A DNA stretch of 26,139 nucleotides from a virus. Each line of letters begins with the position of its first letter. The stretch's first letter is position 1. This document shows, piece after piece, positions 1 through 6,837 of this stretch. Made by a program: the position numbers and the translations under genes. The notes under the pieces were generated by a model. It did not search any database and was not told the DNA's origin. It worked only from the letters and a program-made list of their open reading frames with translations. The stretch is from IMG/VR virus record IMGVR_UViG_3300041409_000170, positions 1-26,139 of that record; one strand, written 5' to 3'.

Positions 1-20
1 CTTCCCCATCCGCGCCTGAC

Positions 21-100
21 TCCCCGCCCGCAGTTATCCTGAACGCACCCACTAGCTCAATCGTGCAGCTCAGCGGTCAGCCCTGTCTCGCGGGCGGGGA
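21..100. repeat. 11-bp perfect inverted repeat in the leader
   Basis: TCCCCGCCCGC at 21-31 is exactly the reverse complement of GCGGGCGGGGA at 90-100, with a 58-nt spacer. It lies just upstream of the first gene with a strong ribosome site (start at 120). The stretch 1-119 shows no other coding or RNA feature. The repeat could form a stem-loop in the late leader transcript or be a protein-binding site. The role is unknown, and in GC-rich DNA a chance origin cannot be excluded. Confidence 0.45.
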
Positions 101-119
101 ACTCAATTCGGAGGTGCCG

Positions 120-197
120 ATGCCTCGCTATGCTCCCCCACGTGCCGGCGGCTGGATCGAGGACGATCATTGCAGCAGCGCGTGGACGGCCGAATGA
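120..197 (+). CDS. Small hypothetical protein, 25 aa
   Basis: The ATG at 120 follows a good ribosome site (GGAGGTG, about 4 nt before it). The frame runs 25 codons and ends in a TGA that overlaps the next start as ATGA at 194-197. The product (starts MPRYAPPRAGGW, ends AWTAE) has no domain I recognise. The strong ribosome site plus the stop-start overlap suggest translational coupling to the membrane protein downstream, so it may serve mainly as a leader peptide. Its short length limits confidence. Confidence 0.4.
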   Translation: MPRYAPPRAGGWIEDDHCSSAWTAE

Positions 198-490
198 CCG
201 CGCTGGAGCGAGAGATTTCCGCTAAGCTGGACAACAAAGCCGGGCACGGTGCCCTGCTACTTCACACAGTAGCCATCGTGGGAATCATTCTGGCTGTTTT
301 GGCCTTTGGCGGTGAGCGTTTCAGCGGCGGTCAATCGTCAACTGGCGCGTTTTCGACTCAGATCGTCGAACGGGAGCGCCGTGAGGCTGATCTAAATGAT
401 AAGATTGATTCTCTAGCCCAGCAGATACAGGCCGCTACGCGGGCTCGCCCGGCGCAGGAGATTCAGGGAAATGCACAGCAATCCAGATGA
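194..490 (+). CDS. Small single-pass membrane protein with coiled coil
   Basis: A 98-residue protein read from the ATG at 194, which overlaps the stop of the preceding mini-gene. A TTG eight codons upstream (170) is the alternative start. Residues about 20-43 form one hydrophobic membrane segment (VAIVGIILAVLAF). The tail is charged and heptad-like (ERERREADLNDKIDSLAQQI), suggesting a short coiled coil. The family is not recognised. It is the first sizeable gene of the cluster before the terminase, and its 3' end overlaps the next small gene by 20 nt. The membrane call is from direct reading; the function is unknown. Confidence 0.6.
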   Translation: MTALEREISAKLDNKAGHGALLLHTVAIVGIILAVLAFGGERFSGGQSSTGAFSTQIVERERREADLNDKIDSLAQQIQAATRARPAQEIQGNAQQSR

Positions 491-584
491 ACGGTTTGAT
501 CGCCTCCTAAGCGCCATGGCCTCTGGCGAGCCCATCATGCGCCTGCCCAACCCGATCGGCTTCGGCCGCAATGAGGAATGGTAA
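471..584 (+). CDS. Small hypothetical protein, 37 aa
   Basis: The ATG at 471 is preceded by AGGAGATTCAGGGAA, one of the better ribosome sites in the region. It sits inside the 3' end of the previous gene in another frame. The 37-codon product begins MHSNPDERFDRLLSAM and ends FGRNEEW. The next gene starts 2 nt after its stop, so it fits the tight chain of small genes here. No domain or family is recognised. Confidence 0.5.
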   Translation: MHSNPDERFDRLLSAMASGEPIMRLPNPIGFGRNEEW

Positions 585-585
585 A

Positions 586-732
586 ATGGCCCTGAGCCTC
601 ATACTTCTCGGCATCGCCCTCGTGCTGTTCGTGATCGGCACGTTCGACCTGGCAGTCCGGTTCAACCCGGTGGCCGCCGGCCTCGCTTGCGTCGTGCTCG
701 CGATGATTGTCGCCGATGTCAGGGTGTGGTGA
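586..732 (+). CDS. Small two-pass membrane protein, 48 aa
   Basis: The ATG at 586 begins one base after the preceding stop, with GAGGAA about 7 nt upstream as ribosome site. The 48-residue product has two hydrophobic segments, about residues 3-20 (LSLILLGIALVLFVIGTF) and 28-43 (NPVAAGLACVVLAMIV), split by a short polar turn with one arginine. That is a helical hairpin. It is too short for any family I can name. Holin-like behaviour is conceivable, but a better holin candidate lies at 21907-22215, beside the endolysin. Confidence 0.55.
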   Translation: MALSLILLGIALVLFVIGTFDLAVRFNPVAAGLACVVLAMIVADVRVW

Positions 733-734
733 AG

Positions 735-884
735 ATGTTTCGGAATTGCGTTGCTACGCTGTGCCTCTGGCCGCGCATCCGTGACAAAATGCTTGAGCGC
801 GTACCGCTCGGACTGCCCGTGTCAGCGACGGGAATCCACATCGCGGCACTTGACCGTGCGCGGAAAGCCGCAGCTAGACTATGA
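735..884 (+). CDS. Small hypothetical protein, 49 aa
   Basis: A 49-residue basic protein from the ATG at 735, 2 nt after the previous stop; the ribosome site (GGTGAAG) is weak. The frame is open further upstream to 687, but that would overlap the membrane protein gene, so the internal ATG is preferred. Its TGA overlaps the terminase small subunit start as ATGA (881-884), supporting coupled translation. The C-terminus (AALDRARKAAARL) looks helical. No family is recognised. Confidence 0.45.
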   Translation: MFRNCVATLCLWPRIRDKMLERVPLGLPVSATGIHIAALDRARKAAARL

Positions 885-1285
885 CGGACCCGAAGCCACG
901 CGATGACGCTTTAATAAGCGCGGAAAAGCGCTCGGAGGATGGTCGCTTCATCGTCCCGCCGCTGAGTCCAGGCCGCCCCAAGGGCGCTCGCAACAAGCTC
1001 GGCGAGAAGTTCGTGGAGGACTTGCTCGCCGACTGGGAAGAGCATGGGGTCGCTGCCATCGCCGAGGTCCGCGCCGAGAAGCCGGATCAGTACCTCAAGG
1101 TGGTCGCTTCCGTGATCCCCAAGGAACTCAACGTCACGGTGCAGGACTATGACGACCTTAGCGACGACGAGCTCGCCGCCCGCTTCGCCGCCGCCGCGGC
1201 AAGACTTGTTGGAGGCCATGCGCTTGGCGGCCGAGGTCGAGCGAAGGGCGAGGGTGAGGGACGCACGGCACCGTTGCCGAACTGA
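881..1285 (+). CDS. Terminase small subunit (DUF5681-like)
   Basis: A 134-residue protein likely to be the DNA-recognition subunit of the packaging motor. Residues about 26-42 contain the GRPKGARNK signature seen in small terminase proteins of alphaproteobacterial phages (DUF5681-type). It is followed by a helical stretch with EKFVEDLLADWEEHG and a VASVIPKE motif typical of that group. The C-terminus is Ala/Gly-rich and probably disordered. The gene lies directly before the large subunit and overlaps it, the usual order. By analogy with P22 it should select the packaging start site, which in P22 lies within the small-subunit gene, so a pac site may be inside this gene. None can be read from sequence alone. 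Confidence 0.85.
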   Translation: MTDPKPRDDALISAEKRSEDGRFIVPPLSPGRPKGARNKLGEKFVEDLLADWEEHGVAAIAEVRAEKPDQYLKVVASVIPKELNVTVQDYDDLSDDELAARFAAAAARLVGGHALGGRGRAKGEGEGRTAPLPN

Positions 1286-2687
1286 CCTTCACTGGCTGCT
1301 GGTTCACGGACTGCGCCGGCCCGACTGCGACAACGATTGGGTCAAGGCCCGCTGCGAAGAGGTTCAGGCCAACCCTGACGGCCACCTCGATCTCTGGGCC
1401 CGCGAACATTACAAGTCCACGGTCATCACCTTCGCCAAGACGATCCAGGATATTCTGACGGACCCTGAGATGACGGTCGGCATCTTCAGCCACACGCGGC
1501 CGAGCGCCAAGGCGTTCCTCCGCCAGATCAAGCAGGAGTTCGAGACCAACGAGACGCTGAAGGCGTGGTTTCCCGATATCCTCTGGGCCAACCCGCACAA
1601 GGAAAGCCCGAAATGGTCCGAGGACGAGGGGATCGTGGTCAAGCGGTCCTCCAATCCCAAGGAGGCCACGGTAGAGGCCTGGGGCGTGGTGGACGGGCAG
1701 CCGACCGGCAAGCACTTCGCGCTGCTGATCTACGACGACATCGTGACCAAGGAATCGGTCTCGACGCCTGAGATGATGGTTAAGACGACGGACGCGCTGG
1801 CGCTGAGCTACAACCTCGGCTCGCACGGTGGCGCCCGGCGGTTCATCGGCACCCGCTACCACTATAACGACACGTACCGGACCATAATCGAGCGAGGCAC
1901 GGCCACCGCCCGCATCTACCCGGCGACCGCTGACGGCAAGGTGGAGGGCGAGCCGGTGTTCCTGACCCGCGACCAGCTGGCCAAGAAGCGCGCGGACATG
2001 GGGCCCTACGTGTTCGCCTGCCAGATGCTTCAGGATCCCAAGGCCGACGAGACGCAGGGCTTCAAGGAGGAATGGCTGCGCTACGCCTCTGTCCCGTGCA
2101 GGGGGCAGAACCTGGTCATCCTGGTCGATCCGGCCAATGCGAAGAAGAAGAGTTCGGACTACACCTCAGCATGGTGCCTAGGGCTGGGGGCGGACAGGAA
2201 CGTCTACGTCCACGACATGGTTCGCGATCGCCTCTCGCTGACCCAGCGGGCGGACTTGTTGATGAACTGGCACCGCAAGTGGCAGCCGATGGCGGTGGCC
2301 TACGAGCAGTACGGCATGATGGCCGACATCGAGCACATCAAAGACCGCCAGGACCGCGAGAACTACCGCTTCGACATCACGTCGGTCGGCGGGTCGATGC
2401 CCAAGGTGGACCGCATCCGCAGGCTGATCCCGTGGTTCGAGAAGGGCCGCATCTTCCTGATGCCGAAGCTGATGAAGACGAATTACGAGGGTGTCCCGGT
2501 CGATCTGACCAAGGCGTTCATCAACGAGGAATATCTCGCGTTCCCGGTGGCTGCGCATGACGACATGCTCGACGCGCTGGCGCGGTTTCTGGACGAGGAT
2601 TTGCCGATCGCATGGCCGGCTGCCTTCGCGGCCGATCCTGAGGACGAATACGAGGATCAGCGGCGTGATCCGGTGACCGGCTACTGA
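1218..2687 (+). CDS. Terminase large subunit (packaging ATPase and nuclease)
   Basis: The motor that pumps phage DNA into the prohead and cuts it. From the ATG at 1218 it is 489 residues; an ATG at 1149 would add 23 low-complexity residues, and a GTG at 1254 has the best ribosome site. The N-terminal ATPase domain shows a non-canonical Walker A, AREHYKST (about residues 61-68), and Walker B LLIYDD (about 169-174). The C-terminal nuclease domain carries VDPAN (about 303), AYEQYG (about 361) and HDDMLDA (about 447), giving the expected acidic residues. Length is normal for P22-type large subunits. The 3' part of the small-subunit gene overlaps its start in another frame. The family assignment is secure; the exact start is not. 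Confidence 0.93.
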   Translation: MRLAAEVERRARVRDARHRCRTDLHWLLVHGLRRPDCDNDWVKARCEEVQANPDGHLDLWAREHYKSTVITFAKTIQDILTDPEMTVGIFSHTRPSAKAFLRQIKQEFETNETLKAWFPDILWANPHKESPKWSEDEGIVVKRSSNPKEATVEAWGVVDGQPTGKHFALLIYDDIVTKESVSTPEMMVKTTDALALSYNLGSHGGARRFIGTRYHYNDTYRTIIERGTATARIYPATADGKVEGEPVFLTRDQLAKKRADMGPYVFACQMLQDPKADETQGFKEEWLRYASVPCRGQNLVILVDPANAKKKSSDYTSAWCLGLGADRNVYVHDMVRDRLSLTQRADLLMNWHRKWQPMAVAYEQYGMMADIEHIKDRQDRENYRFDITSVGGSMPKVDRIRRLIPWFEKGRIFLMPKLMKTNYEGVPVDLTKAFINEEYLAFPVAAHDDMLDALARFLDEDLPIAWPAAFAADPEDEYEDQRRDPVTGY

Positions 2688-2705
2688 GTTTCAGGCGGAG
2701 CGGGG

Positions 2706-2783
2706 ATGTTACGGGAATGCCGGTGGTGCCGTGTGCGCAGCGGGTTCGATCGCGGCTTCGGCCGCCTCCCCACCGGAACCTAG
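2706..2783 (+). CDS. Possible mini-gene, 25 aa with CxxC
   Basis: The gap between terminase and the next clear gene (2688-2912) contains a 25-codon frame starting at 2706 after a ribosome-like GGAGCGGGG. The product holds one CRWC pair and ends LPTGT. It is too short for recognition, and GC-rich DNA yields such frames easily. Nothing else coding is convincing in the gap. Confidence 0.2.
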   Translation: MLRECRWCRVRSGFDRGFGRLPTGT

Positions 2784-2800
2784 CCGCCGTTAGCCGCCGT
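2781..2800 (+). repeat. Perfect 10-bp tandem duplication
   Basis: TAGCCGCCGT occurs twice in direct succession at 2781-2790 and 2791-2800, in the 225-nt gap between terminase and the next small gene. It may be a slippage product. No regulatory role is evident. Confidence 0.6.
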
Positions 2801-2912
2801 GCCCGCGAGGCGCGGAGGGTGCCGCTCCTCGTTGGCTTTGCCCTGAGGATATCGCGGGAAAGGCTCACCGTATGGGGGCCGGCGGTCCCGCACCTATAAC
2901 AGGAGAGACGAC

Positions 2913-3131
2913 ATGGCCAAGACGCCCGCTAAATCGGCTTCCAAGTCCCGTACAGCGCGCAAGGCGCCTGTCCGCAGCAAAGCCCCCACCGAGGAGAAGG
3001 CGGCCCTGAAAGCGGCTACGGCGGGCTCTGACGAGGAGCGCAAGGCAGCGACCGCGGAGCAGTTCGCTGCGGCCGATGCGGCGGGCGATCCCGGTTTCAC
3101 GGCTTTCCGCGCGATCGGGATGGGGCTCTGA
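2913..3131 (+). CDS. Small Ala/Lys-rich hypothetical protein
   Basis: A 72-residue protein with a strong ribosome site (AGGAGAGACGAC before the ATG). The N-terminal half is very basic and rich in Lys, Ala, Ser and Arg (MAKTPAKSASKSRTARKAPV), like a disordered nucleic-acid-binding tail. The C-terminal half is Ala-rich and acidic, ending in FTAFRAIGMGL. It sits between terminase and portal. The family is not recognised. A DNA- or motor-associated role is conceivable from charge and position, but that is inference. Confidence 0.65.
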   Translation: MAKTPAKSASKSRTARKAPVRSKAPTEEKAALKAATAGSDEERKAATAEQFAAADAAGDPGFTAFRAIGMGL

Positions 3132-3159
3132 GCATGGGTGACGACGGGACGCAGGTCTG

Positions 3160-5208
3160 ATGGCGACCCTTCCCGACGTTGACGACGTGATGGAGCGCGT
3201 TGCCGAGGAGCTTGAGTTGTCCTCTCGCGACAAGCTGATGCGCCTCGCTGGCAAGACAGGCAACTTCGCCGACGCGATCACGGCCGAGCACCTGGCCAAG
3301 ATCGGGATCGAATGCGTCGAGGATTACGAGGCGGACAAGGCGGCCCGCAAGGACTGGGAAGACACGGTTACCGAGGCGCTTGAGGCAGCTGCGCAGATTA
3401 CGGACGGCGCACCCAAGGACTATCCGTTCAAGGGCGCGTCCAACGTCAAGTACCCGCTGCTGACGACTGCTGCCCTGCAGTTCAACGCCCGCATGTATCC
3501 CGCCGTGGTCAAGGGCGACGAGGCGGTCCTGTGCAAGGTCATCGGGCAGGACAATGGCCGGCCTCAGATGATCCAGGGGCAGGACGGGCAGATGGCGCCG
3601 ATGCCCGAGGCCGAGCCCGGCCCGGGCGGCCAGTTGGTCCCCGTGCTGGACGAGAACGGCGAGATGAAGCCCAAGCTGGTCGGAGCTGGACGGAAGGCGA
3701 AGCGGGCAAGGCGGGTCAGCGAATATCTCAACACGCTGCTGTTCTACCGCATGGAGGACTGGGAGAGCGACACCGACGCGCTGCTGATGCAGCTCCCGAT
3801 CGTCGGCTGCGCGTTCCGCAAGCAGTGGTGGGATGTTGGCAAGCATCTTCCCGCCGCCGCCATGGTCTCGGCGCTCAAGATCGTCGTGCCTCCCGGCGCC
3901 AAGTCCTGCGAGACGACGCCGCGCCTGACCGAGATGATCGAGGACGTGTTCCCGCACGAGATCAGCGAGCACATCCGCTCCGGCCATTATATCGAGGTCG
4001 ATCTGTTCCCGGTGAACGACAAGGGCGAGCGGGCGAAGGACGACGAGGGTCCGCGGCTGTTGCTCGAGCAGCACCGGCTGATGGATCTGGACGAGGACGG
4101 GTTCGAAGAGCCCTACATCGTCACCGTCGATCATATGACCCAGAAGGTGCTGCGGATCGAGGCGAATTTCGGGCCTGAGGACGTGAAGCTCAACGACGCC
4201 GGTGAGGTTGTGTCGATCCAGCGGGGCAAGTTCTACACCAAGTACGGGCTGTTCCCCGATCCCAAGGGCGGCTTCTACGATATCGGGCTGGGTCATCTGC
4301 TGAAGCAGCTCGGCTCGGTGATCAATTCCTCGATCAACCAGCTTCTCGACGCGGGTCATGCACAGACGGCGGGCGGCGGGTTCATCGGGTCGGGGGTGAG
4401 GCTTCAGGCGAGGGGCGGGGGGTCCGTCATCCGGATGCAGCCGGGCGAGTACCGGACGGTGGATGTCCCGGGCGACCAGCTTCGCAACGCGATCGTTGAG
4501 CGGACCTTGCCGAATGTGAGCCCGGTGACGTTCCAGGTGCTGGATCTCATTCTGGGCGCGGCAAGGGACATATCGGGGGCGAAGGACGTGATCACCGGGG
4601 AGGCCAGCAACAACGGCCAGGTGGGCACGACGCTGGCGCTGATCGAGCAGGGGCTTCAGGTCTTCAACGCGACGGCCAAGCGCACCTTCCGGTCCCTGAA
4701 GGACGAATACACGCTGCTGAAGGAGAACGTCCGCAAGTACGGCGGCGAGGTCCTGGCAAAGGACTATCTGGAGGTGTTGGACGATCCCGAGGCGGACTTC
4801 GAGGCGGACTTCAACTCGGCCGATATGGATATTCGCCCGGTGAGCGACCCGTCGAACGTCACGAAAATGCAAAAAATGGCCAGGGGGCAGTTCATCATGG
4901 GCACGGTCCCGCTGCTCGGTTCGGTGGGTGGCGACCCACGCGAGGCGCTGCGCCGGGTCTACGAGGCGGCCGACATCGAGGACATCGACAAGCTTCTCCC
5001 CGCTCCAAAGCCGCAGCCGGTCGATCCCGCCGCGCAGGCTGCGATGCAGGCCGAGATGCACGGCAAGATCGCGAAGGCCGCGAAGGACATGGCTGGAGCG
5101 CAGCAGACCGAGGTCAAGACGGGCGAGACGGTTCTGGATATCGAGCGCAAGAAGTTCGAGCTCGCGCGTGACGCCTTCGTGACCGGCGCGCAGATGGGGG
5201 CGGCCTGA
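3160..5208 (+). CDS. Portal protein (P22 gp1-like)
   Basis: A 682-residue protein forming the dodecameric ring at the DNA-entry vertex, through which the terminase packages DNA and to which the gp4-like adaptor should attach. Length is close to P22 gp1 (725). The N-terminal part contains the portal-like stretch with FKGASNVKYPLLTTAALQF (about residues 87-106). A central wing and stem region includes INSSINQLLDAGHAQTAGGG (about 390-410), a feature of this portal family. The C-terminus (from about 620) is a charged helical or coiled-coil barrel-like extension with QAEMHGKIAKAAKDMAGAQQ. It lies after the terminase genes as expected, and its stop overlaps the next start as TGATG. Confidence 0.9.
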   Translation: MATLPDVDDVMERVAEELELSSRDKLMRLAGKTGNFADAITAEHLAKIGIECVEDYEADKAARKDWEDTVTEALEAAAQITDGAPKDYPFKGASNVKYPLLTTAALQFNARMYPAVVKGDEAVLCKVIGQDNGRPQMIQGQDGQMAPMPEAEPGPGGQLVPVLDENGEMKPKLVGAGRKAKRARRVSEYLNTLLFYRMEDWESDTDALLMQLPIVGCAFRKQWWDVGKHLPAAAMVSALKIVVPPGAKSCETTPRLTEMIEDVFPHEISEHIRSGHYIEVDLFPVNDKGERAKDDEGPRLLLEQHRLMDLDEDGFEEPYIVTVDHMTQKVLRIEANFGPEDVKLNDAGEVVSIQRGKFYTKYGLFPDPKGGFYDIGLGHLLKQLGSVINSSINQLLDAGHAQTAGGGFIGSGVRLQARGGGSVIRMQPGEYRTVDVPGDQLRNAIVERTLPNVSPVTFQVLDLILGAARDISGAKDVITGEASNNGQVGTTLALIEQGLQVFNATAKRTFRSLKDEYTLLKENVRKYGGEVLAKDYLEVLDDPEADFEADFNSADMDIRPVSDPSNVTKMQKMARGQFIMGTVPLLGSVGGDPREALRRVYEAADIEDIDKLLPAPKPQPVDPAAQAAMQAEMHGKIAKAAKDMAGAQQTEVKTGETVLDIERKKFELARDAFVTGAQMGAA

Positions 5209-5459
5209 TGGCTCCCAGCGGCGAGGACTTCGCCCGCTGGCGCGACGATCGCGTCACCCGCTGGGTATTTGCCGCGCTTGAGAACGTCGCGGCCGAGAAC
5301 AAGGCCAATTGGGACCGGGCATCGTGGGAGATGGGGCAGTGCAACCCGCTGCTGCTGGCCGAGCTGCGGACCCGAGCCGATGCGTACAGGGCAATTGCCG
5401 AGGCCTCGTACGAGGGTCTTTGCGAAACGAATGGAGATGAAGGGATTTATGACCGATAA
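5208..5459 (+). CDS. Conserved small phage protein after portal
   Basis: An 83-residue helical protein whose ATG overlaps the portal stop (TGATG). The N-terminus reads GEDFARWRDDRVTRWVFAAL and the rest is amphipathic helix with an ELRTRADAYRAIAEASYEGL segment. I associate small proteins of this pattern with the portal gene in alphaproteobacterial podoviruses, but no function is known to me. It overlaps the GroES-like gene by 11 nt, so portal, this gene and the co-chaperonin look translationally coupled. Confidence 0.7.
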   Translation: MAPSGEDFARWRDDRVTRWVFAALENVAAENKANWDRASWEMGQCNPLLLAELRTRADAYRAIAEASYEGLCETNGDEGIYDR

Positions 5460-5784
5460 GCTCATCCCGCTCGAATATAACGTGTTTGTCGAACTCGATC
5501 CGACCGAGGAGACGACCAAGGGCGGAATCATCATCCCCGGCCAGAAGGTCGAGCGGAACCGGCTGGAAGAGACCGAGGGCACGCTTGTCGCGATGAGCCC
5601 GCTGGCCTTCAGCTACGACGAGTGGCCCGATGGCGCCTATCGCCCCCAGATCGGCAACCGCGTGCTGTTCGCGCGCTATGCCGGAGTTCTGACGGAACGC
5701 GACGGCAAGTGGCTCCGGATCGTGAAGGACAAGGATCTGATCGCGGTCGAGCCGTCGCAAACCAAGCTCGCCGCAGCGGCATAG
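5449..5784 (+). CDS. GroES-like co-chaperonin (Cpn10 family)
   Basis: A 111-residue protein that matches the Cpn10 fold pattern. The beginning LIPLEYNVFVELD corresponds to the GroES N-terminal strand. Then comes a mobile-loop-like segment, EETTKGGIIIPG (about residues 19-30), with the GGIIIP hydrophobic tripeptide that in GroES contacts GroEL. GNRVLFARYAG (about 70-80) and the ending IVKDKDLIAVEP correspond to the C-terminal strands. It would cap the host GroEL heptamer and help fold capsid or tail proteins, as T4 gp31 does for the T4 coat. The start at 5449 is chosen because AAGGGA precedes it and the domain begins there; the frame is open upstream to 5269 without coding sense. Placement inside the head operon supports a capsid-folding role (inferred). 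Confidence 0.85.
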   Translation: MTDKLIPLEYNVFVELDPTEETTKGGIIIPGQKVERNRLEETEGTLVAMSPLAFSYDEWPDGAYRPQIGNRVLFARYAGVLTERDGKWLRIVKDKDLIAVEPSQTKLAAAA

Positions 5785-5793
5785 GAGACGAGC

Positions 5794-6033
5794 ATGTACG
5801 ATACCAGTTCAGCCAGGAACGCGCTCGCGGTAACCACGCACGACACCACCGCGCTGGCCCCGATCGCGCGCGCTCTCTACGTCGGGACGACAGGCAGCGT
5901 CGTGCTACGGGCGGTTGGCAGCAGCGCGGACGTGACGTTCGTCGGCGTGCCTGCGGGCGCGATCATCCCGGTGTATGCCCAGTACGTCCGCGCAACCGGG
6001 ACCACGGCTTCGAATATCGTGGCCCTGTACTGA
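5794..6033 (+). CDS. Spike base protein, RCAP_Rcc01079 family
   Basis: A 79-residue beta-rich protein whose pattern fits the small spike base family named after the Rhodobacter capsulatus GTA protein Rcc01079. It has a DTTALAPIARALYVGTTGSV segment (about 17-36), then a VTFVGVPAGAIIPVYAQYVR segment (about 47-66), ending ATGTTASNIVALY. In the GTA, this protein seats head spikes on the capsid. Here it sits 9 nt after the GroES-like gene, and its stop overlaps the start of a LamG-like protein as TGATG, the same base-then-fibre order as rcc01079-rcc01080. That suggests a capsid-mounted fibre in addition to the tailspike (inferred). Confidence 0.75.
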   Translation: MYDTSSARNALAVTTHDTTALAPIARALYVGTTGSVVLRAVGSSADVTFVGVPAGAIIPVYAQYVRATGTTASNIVALY

Positions 6034-6833
6034 TGTTCATCGGGATCGGCTTGGGCGTGGCGATGCATAGGCCCTCAGCGGCAGCAGCACCCGCGTCCGA
6101 CGCGCTCGCGACGCTGCTCGCCGCGCAGGAGGCGTCTGGCAAGCTGTTCGCGGCCTGGTTCCTGCCCACGGCCGCGCCCGCCCAGCATCTCACCCTCGTG
6201 GGCGCCACCGTCACCGGCTGGGCGGCGGCCTATGGAACAGCCAAGATCGACTTCGCCGAGCTGACCAACCCGCCGGCCTGGGATGCGACCCTGTTCGGCG
6301 GCAAGGGCGGCGTGGTCTTCGACGGCACCAACGATTGCCTGACCGGCACGGTGGCGCCTTCAGCCTGGCCGGATGGCGCCACGGATTGCTGGATGATCGT
6401 CGCGGCGCGCAACGACACGGCGGGCGCGACCGCGGGAACCAAGGCGCTGATCGACTATGGCGACGGCGCCGCCAACCGCGCCCTCCGCCGGACCTCGGTG
6501 ACCAGCACCAACCGGGCGAGCGCGCGGGCGGGTGTCGGCATCCTTCCGGCGAGCACCGGCACGTTCGACGGCGCGCATACCGTCGGCGGGCATTTCGATT
6601 CAGTCGCGCCCAACCTTACCGCCACCGTCTATCTCGACGGCGTTCAGGACGGCACCGCGACTGCGGCGGAGCCCTCCCTGATCATGACCCGCGTCCGGCT
6701 TGGCGCGAGCTCGGCCGCGGCCGCCAGCGTGTTCTTCCAGGGCGCGATCGTCGCCGCCGCCGTGCTCGGCCCGACCGCCGTCCTCCAGGACATGCTCGAC
6801 CTCGAGGCCCTGATGCGGGCGAGGCTGAGCTAG
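6033..6833 (+). CDS. LamG/ConA-like putative head spike fibre
   Basis: A 266-residue protein. The start at 6033 overlaps the spike-base stop (TGATG); the frame is open upstream but non-coding there. After MFIGIGLGVAMHRP it has a helical stretch, then a concanavalin/laminin-G-like jelly roll. Visible signs are GGVVFDGTNDCLTG (about 92-105), a beta strand WMIVAARND (about 120-128), HTVGGHFDS and ATVYLDGVQDG (about 197-207), and VRLGASSAAAASVFFQGAIV near the end, the classic closing strand before a helix (PTAVLQDMLDLEALMRARL). Such domains bind carbohydrate in many phage fibres. Together with the spike base it probably forms capsid fibres that contact the cell surface. A tail or cement location is the alternative. 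Confidence 0.65.
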   Translation: MFIGIGLGVAMHRPSAAAAPASDALATLLAAQEASGKLFAAWFLPTAAPAQHLTLVGATVTGWAAAYGTAKIDFAELTNPPAWDATLFGGKGGVVFDGTNDCLTGTVAPSAWPDGATDCWMIVAARNDTAGATAGTKALIDYGDGAANRALRRTSVTSTNRASARAGVGILPASTGTFDGAHTVGGHFDSVAPNLTATVYLDGVQDGTATAAEPSLIMTRVRLGASSAAAASVFFQGAIVAAAVLGPTAVLQDMLDLEALMRARLS

Positions 6834-6837
6834 GGGG

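Noticed and set aside
2717-2899. 60-codon forward frame in the gap after terminase
   Set aside because: Arg/Pro-rich translation, no ribosome site, and the better ribosome site belongs to another frame at 2706.
3097-5061. Very long open frame (654 codons) antisense to the portal gene
   Set aside because: GC-rich codon bias keeps the opposite strand open. The translation is rich in Arg, Leu, His and Val with no domain, and the sense strand encodes a clear portal protein.
5269-5448. Upstream extension of the GroES-like frame
   Set aside because: It overlaps the preceding gene completely and reads as Arg/Pro-rich noise; the Cpn10 homology begins at 5449.
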